From Ascochyta rabiei (taxonomy: Eukaryota; Ascomycota; Dothideomycetes; Pleosporales; Didymellaceae): DNA of 64,000 nt. The translations under genes and the position numbers were made by a program. This document shows positions 47,862 through 59,955 of the stretch, in pieces. Location of the stretch: assembly GCF_004011695.2 (NCBI RefSeq), contig NC_082414.1, forward strand, positions 496,001-560,000, written 5' to 3'. The first letter of the stretch is position 1, and each line of letters starts with the position of its first letter. A model generated the notes under the pieces. It had not been told where the DNA came from, did not search any database, and worked only from the letters and a program-made list of their open reading frames with translations.

Positions 47862-49511
47862 ATGTCTGATTTCAAAACCCCCGAAGTGTCCACGGCCGCG
47901 CCAGAAGCAATCATCAATCGCGATGTCGCTGCCCAAGAACGGCAGAAGGCGAGCGGCATCGTCGCGCGTGGCGATGTCGTGCACCTGAGAGATGATCCAG
48001 AAGCCAAGGCGGCTTTCCTCTCCACCTTCACAGCAGACGACGAGAAACGAACTATGCGTAAAGTCGACATGCGTTTTGTTTTTCTCGCCGGAATGATGTA
48101 CTTGATCAAACAAGTGAGTACTTCCAGCATACGCTGTAGTCAATATAATTCATCTGACCTTGCAGATTGATCAAAACAACGCAACCAACATCCGCGTTTT
48201 GCACATCGGCCAGCCCTCCAACATCATGGTCGAGCTGGGCATGACATCTAACCAATACAATTGGGTCGGCTCAATCTACGGCATAGCGTACATCGTCTTC
48301 GAAGCACCGTCCAACCTCCTTCTCAAGAAGCTAGCCCCTCACAACTGGCAAGCCCGTATCTTCTTAACGTGGGGTATCATTACTGCTTGCCACGCAGCAG
48401 CACGCAATCGACATGACCTGTACGCTATGAGGTTCCTGCTTGGTATGTTTGAAGCTGGAATGTTCCCGGGACTGTTGTCCCAGTTCCAAGCCTGGTACCG
48501 TCCGGATGAGATGGGACGTGTGATTGCGTACTTTTTCTGTTGGAGTGCTGTATCTGGAATGTGTTCTGCGCTGCTCGCGTATGGAATTTCATACATGGAC
48601 GGTGTTTCGGGTCTGAGTGCTTGGCGATGGATCTATATCCTCGAGGGATTAGCGACTATACTGTTCAGTGGTGTAGTATGGGGTTATTTGCCAGATTTTC
48701 CGAAGAGTGAAAGGAGTAAAAGGTGGTTCACTGAAAGGGAACAAGAGTTTATCGAGACGAGGCTGCCAGAGAGTGCGACAATCACTAGTGACCCAGACTT
48801 CTCGGGAAAGGAGATCAAGGGTGTGTTGAGCGAGTGGTTGATCTGGAGTTTCATGCTCAGTCAGACGCTCGTTAACTTGGGGTATGTTGCCCAAACTTTA
48901 CGCTTCCTTTCGAATATTGTACCTGACAATCAATAGTGGCTATGCACTGACATGGTACCTTCCCACCGTGATTACAAACCTCGGTTTTGTCGGTCTCCCG
49001 CGTAATCAACTGCTCTTGCTTCCACCTTTTGGCGCCGCTGTGTGCGGTCTCATTTTTCAGCTTGGTTCATGGAGTGAGCTTGGATCGTTCGCCCAGCCTA
49101 CATCATGTTCCTCCTTTCTGGCATGGTTGTATGTTTTGTGCTTTTCTTCACCATCTTGAACCGCACCGGCATATACATCGCTTGTGTACTGGGCAATCTC
49201 TTCTACCAGTCCTACTTCTCACCCTTCTGGGCATGGCGCTCAGCCACACTGGTCGGTTCGACAGGTACAAGACGAGTTTTGCCATTGCCGCGGCTTTCAC
49301 AATCGCTAGATGGGCGAGCAACCTTTGGACCTGGTGGTTGACGAGAAATACGGAGTATGATGTTATGAGGGTGCGGAGGCTGGCCAATCAGGCGAAGAAG
49401 GAAGGAAGAGTCAATACAGAGGACATAAAGATCTTCGAGGAGAAAGTGTTATACAAGAAGGGCTTGAGAAGGACAGAGGGCTCTACAAGCGATGGTAGAA
49501 GTGATGTGTAA
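47862..49511 (+). pseudogene. MFS transporter of the allantoate-permease/TNA1 (ACS) type, broken
   Basis: Exons 47862-48113, 48166-48881 and 48937 onward splice cleanly and encode the first eight or so membrane helices (MRFVFLAGMMYLIKQIDQNN, FLLGMFEAGMFPGLL, GLSAWRWIYILEG). Then three lesions follow. A T run at 49053-49057 is one base short, breaking GLIF-SAWFME; a TGA sits at 49075-49077 where relatives have Arg; and the join near 49255 skips what would be another membrane helix before YKTSFAIAAAFTI. The C-terminal cytosolic tail (TWWLTRNTEYD, NQAKKEGR) is still readable. If translated from the start, the product would be about 400 residues. Intact relatives import organic anions with protons. 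Sequencing error is an alternative for single-base lesions but not for the missing segment. Confidence 0.7.
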
Positions 49512-52500
49512 CCATCCGTTCTCGCTGGCCGGAGAGGCAGTCAGACTCAAATCAGAACACTGTTTGGTTACCAGAGAAGGAAGATGATTAAGCTCGCCAA
49601 AAACGTCGCTCCAGGCTACCGTTTCGGCAGCTCTGCTATTGTGTCAGACGATGTGCTTGATAAGATACAATGAGGATTACTTCGCCCTTGGCTGATGCTG
49701 GTATGGGACACACGACAATAGTGCATGTGTTTCATAGATTGCATTAGAACCAACTCGAACAGACCGCTTTGCAGTTTGCACATCTGCTCCAAGCAGGGAG
49801 CGGTGGCAGGCCGCGCAAGTATCGTTCGCCAGCAGTAGAGGAGGTGCTCCGGCGCGCCTGAGAAAACGTGACGTGGTGCTGCCTGTGGTTTAGGTGGGGC
49901 GGCAGAACGTCGGGTTACGCACAGGCTGCAGACGGTCCATGCCCGATCACATGACACTAGCGCATCAAATCTTGGCGCCAGAATAAAAGGCGCGCCGTCT
50001 CCATCTTAGACATTCATCCAGGTGGTTAGTTTCCCCCCTCCCCCAAAACTTTTGCACCTACGCCTTCCCTATCTCCCTTCCTACCGCTTCATCGTCTCAC
50101 TGAAGCAACGCGCTAACCCAAAAACAGCTCGGGCTTTACGCTTACCAGTGAAGATTCGTCTGAGGTAGCGTTTTTGCTAGTTGAAAACTACAACTATGAC
50201 CGCTCCAGTTGGTCTTCGGATCGGCTGGGAATTTTTGTATCCCATCCACTGCTGTCAGTTGCTTTTCATTGATTCCTGTGGCTTTGCCGCAAGATTGAGG
50301 AAGGACCAACTTGCCATTACTACACTACCACTGCACGCACGCACATGTTTTGTGCCGGCGACGTCACGATCTAGTGCGACGATTCGAACTAAACCAACGC
50401 TGATGAACTCTGTCCACCTTACCGACCGCATCAGCAACACGCGCGACGTGTCACGCGCCGCCGCTCCTGATGATCGTCTTCGACACGTCGCGTTGAGGGC
50501 TCGCTCCTCGTCGCCGCCTGCCTACACCCACCGAACGATAGTAACAACATCACACAATGCTCGATCGCAAGCGCACATGAAACGAAATCAGACTGTCACG
50601 ACACTACCAATGCATTTAGTGCAATCACTCCAACACTAAATCGTGTCGATGTCGTTTGTTCAATCTGTCTTTTTGGATTGTCGTCTGTCGAGCAGAGCGA
50701 CCCGGGCGAGCGCGTCCGCAGGGTGCCCTTCCTACAGGACCCATCGAGCACGAGCGATCGACTCGCCAACCTCCATACTACACTGTTGATACACGCACAG
50801 ACCTGAATCGAAGGAGTCATCACAAGCGGAAAGCTTATTAGGAGATCTGGATAGATTTTGCTCATCTCGATGTCATGCGTGGCCTGGCGGAGGAAGGCCA
50901 AACTGTGAACGTGCCCCAAGCCCAGGCCATACTCTGTGCGTCCGACGTCACAACGCGCATGCGTTCTTCGCATGTCACTGGTATACGGATGGGAAGCATG
51001 ACGACCTGGAAAGTCCTACGCCAGATAATACCATGCCTTGGAGGAGGACACCTACAATGCTGAAGCGGTCGCACGACGCCGGCAAAGTACTGCACCGGCA
51101 CAGCATTTGCCCAGGTCTATGCTTCTGGTGTTTTTCTCGGGCAGGACTGATCCCGTCCAGGGCTTGGTTCCTTCATCCAACCAATGCCTCTGCATGCGTC
51201 AAGAAAGAGGTAAGGTTGTGTATGAGATCCGGAGGCGGAGCCGGCAGAGCCATGCGTCGGAGAAACTAAGGAAGGCTCGTCACCCTCATTGGTATCATGT
51301 CTCCTTCGTAGCTATTCACCACATTTTGGTCGACCGCTTCCAACCCCAGGCTACAACAACGCCTCTCCGCATACGTACGACACGCAGTCACACATCACGA
51401 GAGGCGACATTGACACGGCATTGACACGGAGACGATCGGCTGTCCCAGCTCCGGCTTGCACAATCATACAATGTGGGAACTATTGGTCCTGGCCCACAAC
51501 AATGCTTCATTCTCTAGGAAATCACCCAGTGTCCGGGGCTGTTCGCTATAGGCCCCCATTGGCTCGTAGACTATAGGCGGTGATAATAAGCCCGTGCATC
51601 ACAGAACGTAAGGCTCGAGCAGTAGCAAGAGCTGAAATACCAGGCAACCCTGGCTTGGACTATACGAACTTACCAAACACTTCGGGTGGTCTCCTGTCAC
51701 GCCGCAATCTATTGTCCTGCTGATCTTTCTGCACGGCACTCACGGCATCTACAGCCGTAATCGAAAGGTCACCAGATGGCAGATCTACGGGATTTGTAAG
51801 GGTGCGAGCTTGGTGCACCGACAAGCTTCCTGCCCGCGAGACAAATCATGCTTCGAGTATACCAAGTCATACGTCTTATAGAAGCGCTCGCGGTGATGAG
51901 CTCGGCCAGGCTGATGCGCGGAGAGTCGCCTTGCGCTAGTGATCGCAACATGCTGCTACAATCACACAGCGGAGATAGACGTGCCATGCTCAGACCTGCT
52001 TTGATTAGCTCTGCCGTAGTTTGCTTTCGTGGCGAGTAAGCTTTAATCAACATGTGTTGAATGCCCACGTTTACTTCTGCTTCCATCATGCTTCCATCAT
52101 GCTTCCATCGTATTCGCGAAGCGTAGCCAAAGGTTCCGTCTTGTCAGAAAATGCAAGATATATTGTCAGAGCAAGCGTCGGTTGAAGGTTTGTTTCTAAG
52201 ATTGGTAGCCTTTCGAGTGTGTCGGAGCCCAACTCCTCACACTTATATTGGCCGGATTAAGCCCGACTAAAGCAGCAGCAGGCTACCCGAAACTTCAGGG
52301 TCCTGACACGCGATTAGCATGAAAGCTATTTATCAGTAGCTTGACGTGTAGCTTCGCCAAAGCATTAGCACGATATTTATTCGACCACTGTTGTAGCACT
52401 CGATAACTGCAAATACTGTTGTTGCGAGGGTATTTGTGTCCTCGTAACATCCATGAGAGGCTCGGAGGAGATTGAATGCTAAAAGATGGGTTGAGCCTGG

Positions 52501-53505
52501 CAGCCTAGGTTAGCGTTTCAAAGTTATCTGGTATGTTTGAAGCCCACTTTTAGATCAGGTAGCTTTGTGCACGGTCCATGCTCGGTTATGATCTGCATCA
52601 GGGATATCAGCCTACCGGTAGTTCCATTCCGTCACGAACTCCTACCCAGCACCACCGTTTGATAACCCTCTAGGTTACCACTACACTAAATGCCTCAGCT
52701 AACGATTGCTTGACTATAAGTGACAATAGTGCGGACGACAGTGTGCTAGCAAGAGACGGAAGACAGCTATTGGTGTGACGGCTACATGCAATCTTCAATC
52801 GGTCCCTGTCAAAAACTGCACCTAGGCCGGTGACATGCGACGCCACAGCCTTGAATAGGTGCCTCAGCCAAGTTCAGGGCTCAAAGGTTAGCCTTTCAAG
52901 GCCGCTGCAGTGGCTGCCACGAGTCTTCCACTAGGGCTATAGTTGAGACATTATACCCCTCGGTACCTACTGCCACTAGCAGCTCACTGCCATTTTCGGC
53001 TCACCTCCAATCAGATTGATGTAGCGACATGGATCTTTTCCTGTTCCTGCACGTATTCTGCGACTGTTGGCACGCACATGATGGTGTTCCTTGCAGGAAC
53101 GTGATCTGGCGTGGAGGTGCTCTGACTGTGGCCATCTCCGCGCCCCAAGTTACGACACACTGTCTGGAACCCGCATGTGCCTGCAAGCTAACTCTAAAGG
53201 CACGGTGATCTCACCAATGGAGCGAGTGTCGACTTGACGATTCATGCAGCAAGCTTGCATCAGCGTTTCCCCTCGGCCAGCCATCTGATGTTACCAACTG
53301 ATTCCTTCCTAGGTTCCTCTTAGTCTGCCATCTATCTGAACTCGCCCTGCATCTACACTCCCCTTACCTGAGGCGCCCCTTTCAACGGGCTTGACAGTAC
53401 TACCATGGATTGAGGAGGGATGATATGCTGAATGTTCGCTGTACTTGGTCTTTCTAATCATTCTAATACGTCGAGTGCGATCACTCAATCCGAGCTCCAA
53501 GCGCA
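49512..53505. other. Four-kilobase stretch with no supported gene
   Basis: A pyrimidine-rich leader-like tract (50030-50100) precedes a 145-codon frame at 50205-50639 (plus) that looks like no known family. Frames at 50875-51424 also lack recognisable motifs and are interrupted. A short 11-bp tandem repeat lies at 52078-52110. The remainder has no coding signal on either strand. Confidence 0.45.
52078..52110. repeat. 11-bp tandem repeat, three units
   Basis: TGCTTCCATCA is repeated about three times with one terminal mismatch. Confidence 0.75.
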
Positions 53506-55054
53506 ATGCTCGACAACGCTTCGCCCGCTGGAATCCGGGTGAACACGATCGTTCTTGCGTTCACACTCGTTGCTGGAACCGTTGTTTTTCTACGACTCTT
53601 CACAAGGCTGGTATTGACAAAGGGGGCTGGCTTTGAAGATGTCTGCATCGCTATTGCTATGGTATGTTGCAGCTCGTCGGTCTCTCACATCACATGCTAA
53701 TCGCTAAAGGTCTTGTCGATTGCTCTCGCAGTGGTTACCTCGGAGCAGGTAATGCACGGTCTTGGGAAGCATCTTGATAATCTTTCTGCTGGAGATGCTA
53801 CCGCAGCTTTGCAGGTAAGCACCCCATGCCACACCAACCTTCTGATCAATGCTTACAGCACATACAGATGTTCTGGGCTAGCCTCTGGATTTATAACCTC
53901 GCTCTTACTACAACCAAAGTATCCATCCTCGTTCAGTACATCAGAATCTTTCCCCCACGCCACTTCCGCTGCGCTTGCTATGCTATGCTGTGCATCGTTG
54001 CTGCGTGCGGCGCCTGGGGCATATTTGGTAATGTCTTTTTGTGCTACCCCATCAACTTCTTCTGGGACAAATCCGTCAAGGACGGGCGATGTATGAACGA
54101 GTACATTGCGTGGTTCAGCACGGCGGGTCTGAACATCGCGCAAGATGTGATCATTCTTTTTCTTCCGATTAGGGTTATCCGAAGCCTCCAAATCAGCAGA
54201 AGTCGGAAGAAGGGACTGATTACCATGTTTGCCCTTGGTGCCAGGTAAGCGACGCTGCTCGTACGTTCACATTTGGAAAGTTCAGCGCTGACAAATGCAG
54301 TGCCATTGTGGTATCGACCGTTCGTCTCTACTCCTTGGATAACCTTGCCAACTCGAAGGACGAGACCTTTGAAAACTCTGATCAAGCCATTCTGTCCGCT
54401 GTTGAAGTGAACGTAGGCATTATCTGTGCCTGTCTCCCAGCGATGCGCCCTCTATTTGCTGTAATGATGCCCAAGTACTTTTCGTTAACATCCGCGTACA
54501 CGACCGTACCAACCAACGACGTCGAGCGGCCCAAGGATGTGCGCGCACTGTCTGTTAGTACTCGAGTGGACACACCAACCCAATCCCTACGACCCTGCTA
54601 CTCGCGGGCCGGCAGCAGCAATTTTTCCGTCGACACGCGCCCTCACACCTCTGGGCAGGCTAGCCAGCGCACTCAATCACGGAACGGAAGCATAGCGCAC
54701 TCGCGCAGTGGATCGAACCTCTCAGTGACCACACCGGGCCGTACCATGACAGGGCCCTTCCAAGGCTCCGCGCTGAACCCGCTGCGCATGTCTCCCGTAA
54801 CACCGTTCGCACCACCTATCTCGCACCGTCTCGGCGGGCTGTCCGAAGACGACACGGTCAGCCTGGGACCAGGGGTCTACAGTCGCCGGCCCAGCGAAAC
54901 CAGTATCAGCCTGACGCGGCTGCCCGCGTCGAGACGGCCGTCGCGGACGTCCGTGAGCACCAAGCCGCTGCCGCTGACGCCGTTTCCCTTGGGCAGCGGC
55001 GACTGGACGCGGGCGCGTATTACGCCCATCCCCAGGCCGGCCGAGGACGCGTGA
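53506..55054 (+). CDS. PTH11-like / fungal rhodopsin-fold seven-helix membrane protein
   Basis: Exons 53506-53661, 53710-53814, 53859-54244 and 54301-55054 (introns 44-56 nt) give 466 residues. Hydrophobic segments: TIVLAFTLVAGTVVFLRLF, VCIAIAMVLSIALAVV, MFWASLWIYNLALTTTKVSI, CYAMLCIVAACGAWGIFGNV, IAWFSTAGLNIAQDVIILFL, ITMFALGASAIVVSTVRL and VNVGIICACLPAMRPLFAV. These are arranged as in the fungal-specific rhodopsin/SAT4 domain. The loop Cys pair (FLCYP..DGRC) and DVIILFLPIRVI are family signatures. No CFEM domain precedes it. The cytosolic tail of about 190 residues is Ser/Thr/Pro/Arg-rich with many RPS and RSGS-type phosphosites. Relatives sense surfaces or small molecules at the plasma membrane; ligand unknown. 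Confidence 0.87.
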
Positions 55055-55773
55055 CTCCTGAGCATTTACTCCAAGTACGGGTACGTGCGGTCGAACAAGT
55101 CTGCGCGGTCGTCGGGGTAATGCAAGAACACGGCCCAGGGCGCATGGTAGACGCGCTTCTGCTGCGGTTGTGGACCTGCTCGCCTCAACGAAAGCGTTGT
55201 CGGCACGTAGCGAGGTGAGTCTACTGAGCCTCAAACACCCGCTATGGGTCGATGGTGGGTCTCCAACAAGAGCTGCAGCATCCATACGGCTGCCGAAAAA
55301 TAGTCCAGCTCCAGCACTGGTGTCCAGCCGCAGCTTCCTCCACGCTTCGTTCCTTCCCAAGACGTACTGGACTGGATTGGATTGGATTGGATTGGATTGA
55401 ACTGGACTGGACTGGAAGGACGAGCTAGTCAAGTGTAGAGGGATGCAATAACGATACCCCAAAGTAATGATCCGTACATTGTTTTATTTCCGGCGTTGGT
55501 GGTTGTTTTGATTGTTTTCATGTACGCATACCATAGGATTATGTTTTTCGTCATGTTTTCTGTTCAGTTGGTTTGCTTAGGGAGTGCCGAGTGTAGTGTG
55601 CAGAGCGAAGAGAGTAATTGCAACATGACGGTCAAACACGCTGATTGAGTTTACATGGTCCGGTGAAAAGATGTGTTCATTGATAGCACGACGGCAGCGT
55701 CAAGGATATGTAGAAAAGGACGACAGAATGCGCCCAACGCCGGGACTTGCAGGAACGCTAACAGGAAAAGGGC
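55055..55773. other. Intergenic between convergent genes
   Basis: Holds a pentanucleotide tandem array at 55366-55416 and otherwise no coding signal. Confidence 0.5.
55366..55416. repeat. Pentanucleotide microsatellite (TGGAY)n
   Basis: About ten units of TGGAC/TGGAT in a block pattern (C-type, T-type, C-type). Confidence 0.85.
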
Positions 55774-56778
55774 TCAGCGGAACTTGCTCCAGATGACGGC
55801 GATGATGAGTAGGACTAGCACGGTGATGATGGCAATGGTGATGATGCGGTTCGTGGCCATGCTGGCGGGACGTTAGCGCGGTCTGCTTATCCCAAGGGCG
55901 TCCAGCTACGGGTGGCATCAACACGTATCGACGTAGTGGCAGTGTGCAGTGGAAGTGCAGTCAAGTGCAGTGGAAATGCAGTCAAGTGCAGTGGAAGTGC
56001 AGTCAAGTGCAGTGGAAGTGCAGTCAAGAGCAGTCAAGTGCAGTGGAAGTGCAGTCAAGAGCAGTCAAGTGCAGACAAGGGGAAGCTTACCGTCTCGCCA
56101 TGCCGCGCAGGGTCTTGATGCTGCGGTCCGTGTAGCTCTCCGACTCGAGCAGGCGCTCGCGGGTGTGCTCGATGGTCTCGCGCTGGCGATGCAGGTCGCT
56201 CAGGGTGCCGGCGCCAATCTGCTCCGTCTCGAGGGCGATGCGCTGCGACTCTCGTAGGCGGCCCGAGGAGCGGTTCAGGCGGTCAGTCCCGCTGAGCAGC
56301 TGCTGGCGCTGCTCGAGCTGGGCGTCGCCGGCCTCCGGGTCGTCCGTGTAGCGCGCGCCGAACAGCTTGGCCTTGTCGTTTGTGTACTGCTGCAGCCGGC
56401 GCTTGGTGGCGTCGAGGTCCGACTCGAAGTTGCGGAACTTTGCGTTGTATTTGCCCTTGAGGCTGACGGGGATGTTGCTCTTCTCGAGGCGCATCTGGCC
56501 AATCTACGCTATGCGCGTCAGCACGGCTGTCCTGGTCGTGTGTCTGCTCTGTCCCTTGGTTGCGCCGTCGCTGACTGCGACTCCAGACGCCCACGTACCA
56601 GCTCGTCGGCCTCCTCCAGCGCTCTCTCCGCCCTGCTGATGGCGGCTTTGCGCGGTTCGCCCGTGGTCTCCTTGATTTGTTCGATTTGCTGCGACAGGTC
56701 CGCCTGCACCAGCTTCAGCTCTGCCTCATAGCCACCGAAGCGCTCGGTGCCGGCTTCAGCGTCGACGATGTTGGACAT
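55774..56778 (-). CDS. VTI1: Vti1 Qb-SNARE
   Basis: Exons 56778-56599, 56503-56091 and 55861-55774 give 226 residues, the usual Vti1 size. The N-terminal Habc-type helical domain (LKLVQADLSQQIEQIKE, ERALEEADELIGQMRLEKS) is followed by the Qb SNARE motif around SSGRLRESQRIALETEQIG to ESYTDRSIKTLRGM, with the zero-layer Gln in TEQIG. The last exon encodes the end of the linker and the single C-terminal anchor (IITIAIITVLVLLIIAVIW). Vti1 serves Golgi-to-endosome, endosome-to-vacuole and homotypic vacuole fusion. The second intron is 229 nt, four times the local norm, because a 21-bp minisatellite fills it. A hexanucleotide array lies just upstream of the start codon. Confidence 0.94.
55944..56073. 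repeat. 21-bp minisatellite inside the last VTI1 intron
   Basis: Alternating GTGCAGTGGAA and GTGCAGTCAA half-units make a 21-bp period repeated about six times, with two copies of an AGCAGTCAA variant. It lies wholly between the donor (56090) and acceptor (55862) of the intron. Confidence 0.9.
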
Positions 56779-56840
56779 GGTCGCTGTACTGCGCGACGCG
56801 TCTCGATTCGGGGGCGGTATGCGGTGTGCGACGGGTGTAC

Positions 56841-57002
56841 GGTGATGGTGACGGTGACGGTGATGGTGATGGTGATGGTGATGGTGATGGTGATGGTGAC
56901 GGTGACGGTGGTGGTGAAGGTGATGGTGACGGTGACGGTGACGGTGACGGTGAAGGTGAAGGTGACGGTGACGATGACAGTGACAGTGACAGTGACGGTG
57001 AA
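56841..57002. repeat. Hexanucleotide array (GGTGAY)n upstream of VTI1
   Basis: About 27 hexamers of GGTGAC/GGTGAT with a few GGTGAA and AGTGAC variants. It begins 63 bases upstream of the VTI1 ATG, so it lies in the leader or core promoter. It keeps several frames open artificially. Confidence 0.92.
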
Positions 57003-57822
57003 GGAGGGAGCCGTGTGCAGCGGGAGCAATCAAGACGCTGTTGATGTCGTCGCTGCGGCCTGTTGACGGGCCGAGTCCGGCTTCCAGGTCGCACGCAGCA
57101 TTACGCACTGCCAAGGCGGGCCTGTCCCTGCTGCGTCACGTGTGTCGTTGCACACCTATTGAAGCTCACTCTCGCCGTTTTACATTGTCTGCTGGGCAAG
57201 ACTCTGTACGGCCGTCCAATCGACATGGCCCCTCACGTCCATCGTACCATGTCACCGCACTAAGCAGCATGGGGCCAAAGAGAGCTTCGCTCCCTTCCTA
57301 CCTTCCCAGCCAACACCACCATCACCACGACCACAAAGGCTGCCTGGCATCTGACCCCTGGAGAATTGTCTCACAATTGCACTCTGCATTCAGTAATTTG
57401 CTACACCGTATACAAACAGCGTCTCATCGAACCATCGAACCGAGCTCTTGACGAGCCTCTACGGGCCAAGTCACCGCCTAGCGTGCTAACCACGTCCTAT
57501 TGCTGCTGCGCCTAGGTACTCGATGGATCTTCATACAAGAGCTGCCCCGCGGTATAGTTGGACTTGGGCCTTCTGCCGTGGTAAAGCAGACCATCGTCTC
57601 GAAAGCGCACATTTACCCACAGCGCCAAACGTGTTGAATCCGGCCTTATTCTAGCTGAAACCGAATTCGCTTGCGAGTCAATGACATCAGCATTCTCGTT
57701 CTTTGCAGCAATGCTCTCTTTCCCAAACTCGCAGGCCCTCTGTCATCTCCCTGCACCCATTCCCTAGCTCGCCTGTAGAATCCCCACTTGGGCTTTTTCG
57801 GACTCAACACTCTCTCTAAGAC
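57003..57822. other. Divergent intergenic region between VTI1 and the FAD oxidoreductase
   Basis: No coding signal; promoters of both genes. A pyrimidine-rich tract (about 57715-57810) precedes the plus-strand start. Confidence 0.5.
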
Positions 57823-59404
57823 ATGGAACGCAAACGGGTAGCAATCGTCGGCAGCGGCGTCTCCGGCATCAGCGCACTATGGACGCTGCGCAACGCAGGC
57901 TACGAGGTTCATCTCTTCGAAGCAGCAGACCGCCTAGGTGGCCACACAAATACAGTCCGTTGGAAACACAATGACCTCGAGACGCCTGTTGACACCGGCT
58001 TTATCGTTCTCAACACTGCTACATATCGTACGTAGCTTCGACATGCACTCGACAAGGTTCTCGACTGACCCGGTTGCAGCAAACTTCATCCAGTTTCTAA
58101 ACGCTGTAAACGTCAGGACTGATGCCTCGGAAATGACTTTTGGAATATCACGAGATGCAGGTGCATTCGAGTGGTCAGGCACATCACTAGGCGCCCTGTT
58201 CGCTCAATCTTCCAACGCCTTCAAGCTCTCCTTCTGGCGCATGATCTTCGACATTGTTCGCTTCAATCAATTCGCTCTAGACCTGCTGTCGATACCTCCA
58301 GGGTCGGCTGCTGCCAAAGAAGCGAACCAGGAGAGCATCGGTCAGTACCTGGAGAAGCATGGCTACTCAGACGCTTTCCGAGACGACTACCTGATCCCAA
58401 TGACGGCGTGTGTGTGGAGTACAGGAGCGGATAAGTGCGCTTTGGAGTTTCCTGCTTTGACCCTTGTGCGGTTCATGTGGAACCACCATCTGTTAACGAC
58501 AGTGAGCGAGCGGCCTCCGTGGCTGACCGTGCATGGCGGATCCAAGAATTATATCGATGCCGTCATGAGAGAATGCAAAGACGTGCACTTGCATCTCAGT
58601 ACACAAATCGAATCCATACAACGAAAAGATGGACGCGTCCGCCTCGGCACAGGAGGCAAAGCCGCCGCCAAAGAGGAATTCTTCGACTCCGTAATCCTTG
58701 CCTGTCACGGCGACCAAGCGCGCTCCCTTCTCGGTTCTTCTGCCACGCTCGAAGAAAGTGATATTCTCGACGCCTTCGAAACCACGCCCAACATCGCATA
58801 CCTCCACTCCGACCTCAGCTTGATGCCCAAACGCCGCACCGCCTGGTCAGCATGGAACTACCTGACCACCACTTCACCCACACCTTCGGCTCCCAACCCT
58901 TCTGGGACCCTTCAAACAGTGAGCTTGACGTACAACATGAACATCCTCCAGCACATCCCTGTCTCCAAGTTCGATAACGTGCTTGTCACACTCAACCCTG
59001 AGATACCGCCTGATCCAGCTTTGACGCAGGCACAGTTCGAGTACAAACATCCCCTGTACAACGCACGCATGGTTGCCGCGCAGGAAGAGTTGCACAGGAT
59101 CCAAGGTAAGAACGGTGTTTGGTACGCGGGAGCTTGGACAGGATATGGGTTCCATGAAGATGGATTCAGCAGTGGAATGAAGGTTGGTTTGCAGTTGGGT
59201 GGTAGTGTACCGTGGGAGGTACAAGATGCCAAGTTTAGCCGGGGGTTAAAGCCCGATTTGAATTGGAAGGACTGGGCTGTGAGGACCGTAGTTGTCGTGA
59301 TCCAGTTGTGGATTATGGTGTTGGAGAGGCTTGTGGGGAGTAAGAAGCAGAGCTTGTACAGTAATGGGGATGGTTCGATCGATGGTAAGACAAAAGCTAC
59401 GTAG
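57823..59404 (+). CDS. FAD/NAD-binding amine-oxidase-like oxidoreductase (COG2907 type)
   Basis: Exons 57823-58027 and 58080-59404 (52-nt intron, GTACGT..TTGCAG) give 509 residues. The N-terminus is a Rossmann FAD site, VAIVGSGVSGISALWTL (GxGxxG at 10-15), with acidic loop VHLFEAADRLGGHTNT. The rest matches the predicted NAD/FAD-binding family often linked to cyclopropane-fatty-acid synthases: VDTGFIVLN, LIPMTACVWST, FPALTLVRFMWNHHLL, GGSKNYIDAV, VILACHGDQA, WNYLTTT and YAGAWTGYGFHEDGFSSG near the FAD-closing end. A hydrophobic segment near 455-475 (VRTVVVVIQLWIMVLERLV) suggests membrane attachment. Substrate unproven; lipid modification is a family-level guess. No cyclopropane synthase is seen nearby. 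Confidence 0.85.
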
Positions 59405-59955
59405 AGAAACATCACATTGGCAGTAATAGACGCTGGACGCTGAAATCGAGGCCCGGCTTGATAGATCATTCGGAATCCTTGGTGAACCATTCGCCCTTTA
59501 GTTTGTGCGGCATTCCGAGTGTGCACACTGTCTGTGAAGGAGAAAGCACTAACGCCAACCTCGGCATCTTATTAGCTCGAACCTCAGCTTCACAAGCTCT
59601 CTCAACACCCTTACAAGCAATGATGACATCAACAATGTGAGTTAGATCTGAGCGTTTCGGTTGTGTCAAAGTCCAGGCGCTTTTAATTCGTCGGCTCGGT
59701 GTGCAGCGGTGGTTAGGGAAGCAGCTTCCCCGCAAGACACAACGCCTTTTCCGATGGAGCTGGACCCTGGCACTGACCGCTCCCCACCTTTGCGGGGGGA
59801 TCGACTGCAGCTACTCTTCTAGAATAAGCCGCCTACCTCGGCGCACCCCAAACTGTCACACGCTTTCGATAAGTCGCGGCTCTCTGTGTTCCGTTCATAG
59901 CGTGGCTTCACCCACTGTTGCTAGGCTACGACCGACACCTCACTGAAAACAAGCC
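59405..59955. other. Intergenic, no gene seen
   Basis: Terminator of the FAD gene and promoter of the SDR gene. Short frames only. Confidence 0.45.

Noticed and set aside
49060..49097. A tiny intron that would remove the TGA in the transporter (GTGAGC..CCCAG)
   Set aside because: It would be only about 23 nt, far below the 44-nt minimum seen here, and would not repair the upstream frame or the missing helix.
55944..56073. CRISPR-like array
   Set aside because: Units are contiguous with no spacers and lie in a spliceosomal intron; it is a minisatellite.
56518..57114. 198-codon minus-strand frame and other long frames over the hexamer array
   Set aside because: A six-base period keeps frames open; the His/Arg, Gly/Asp and Thr/Val runs are repeat translation products. 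The frame also reads through VTI1 exon 1 and its intron.
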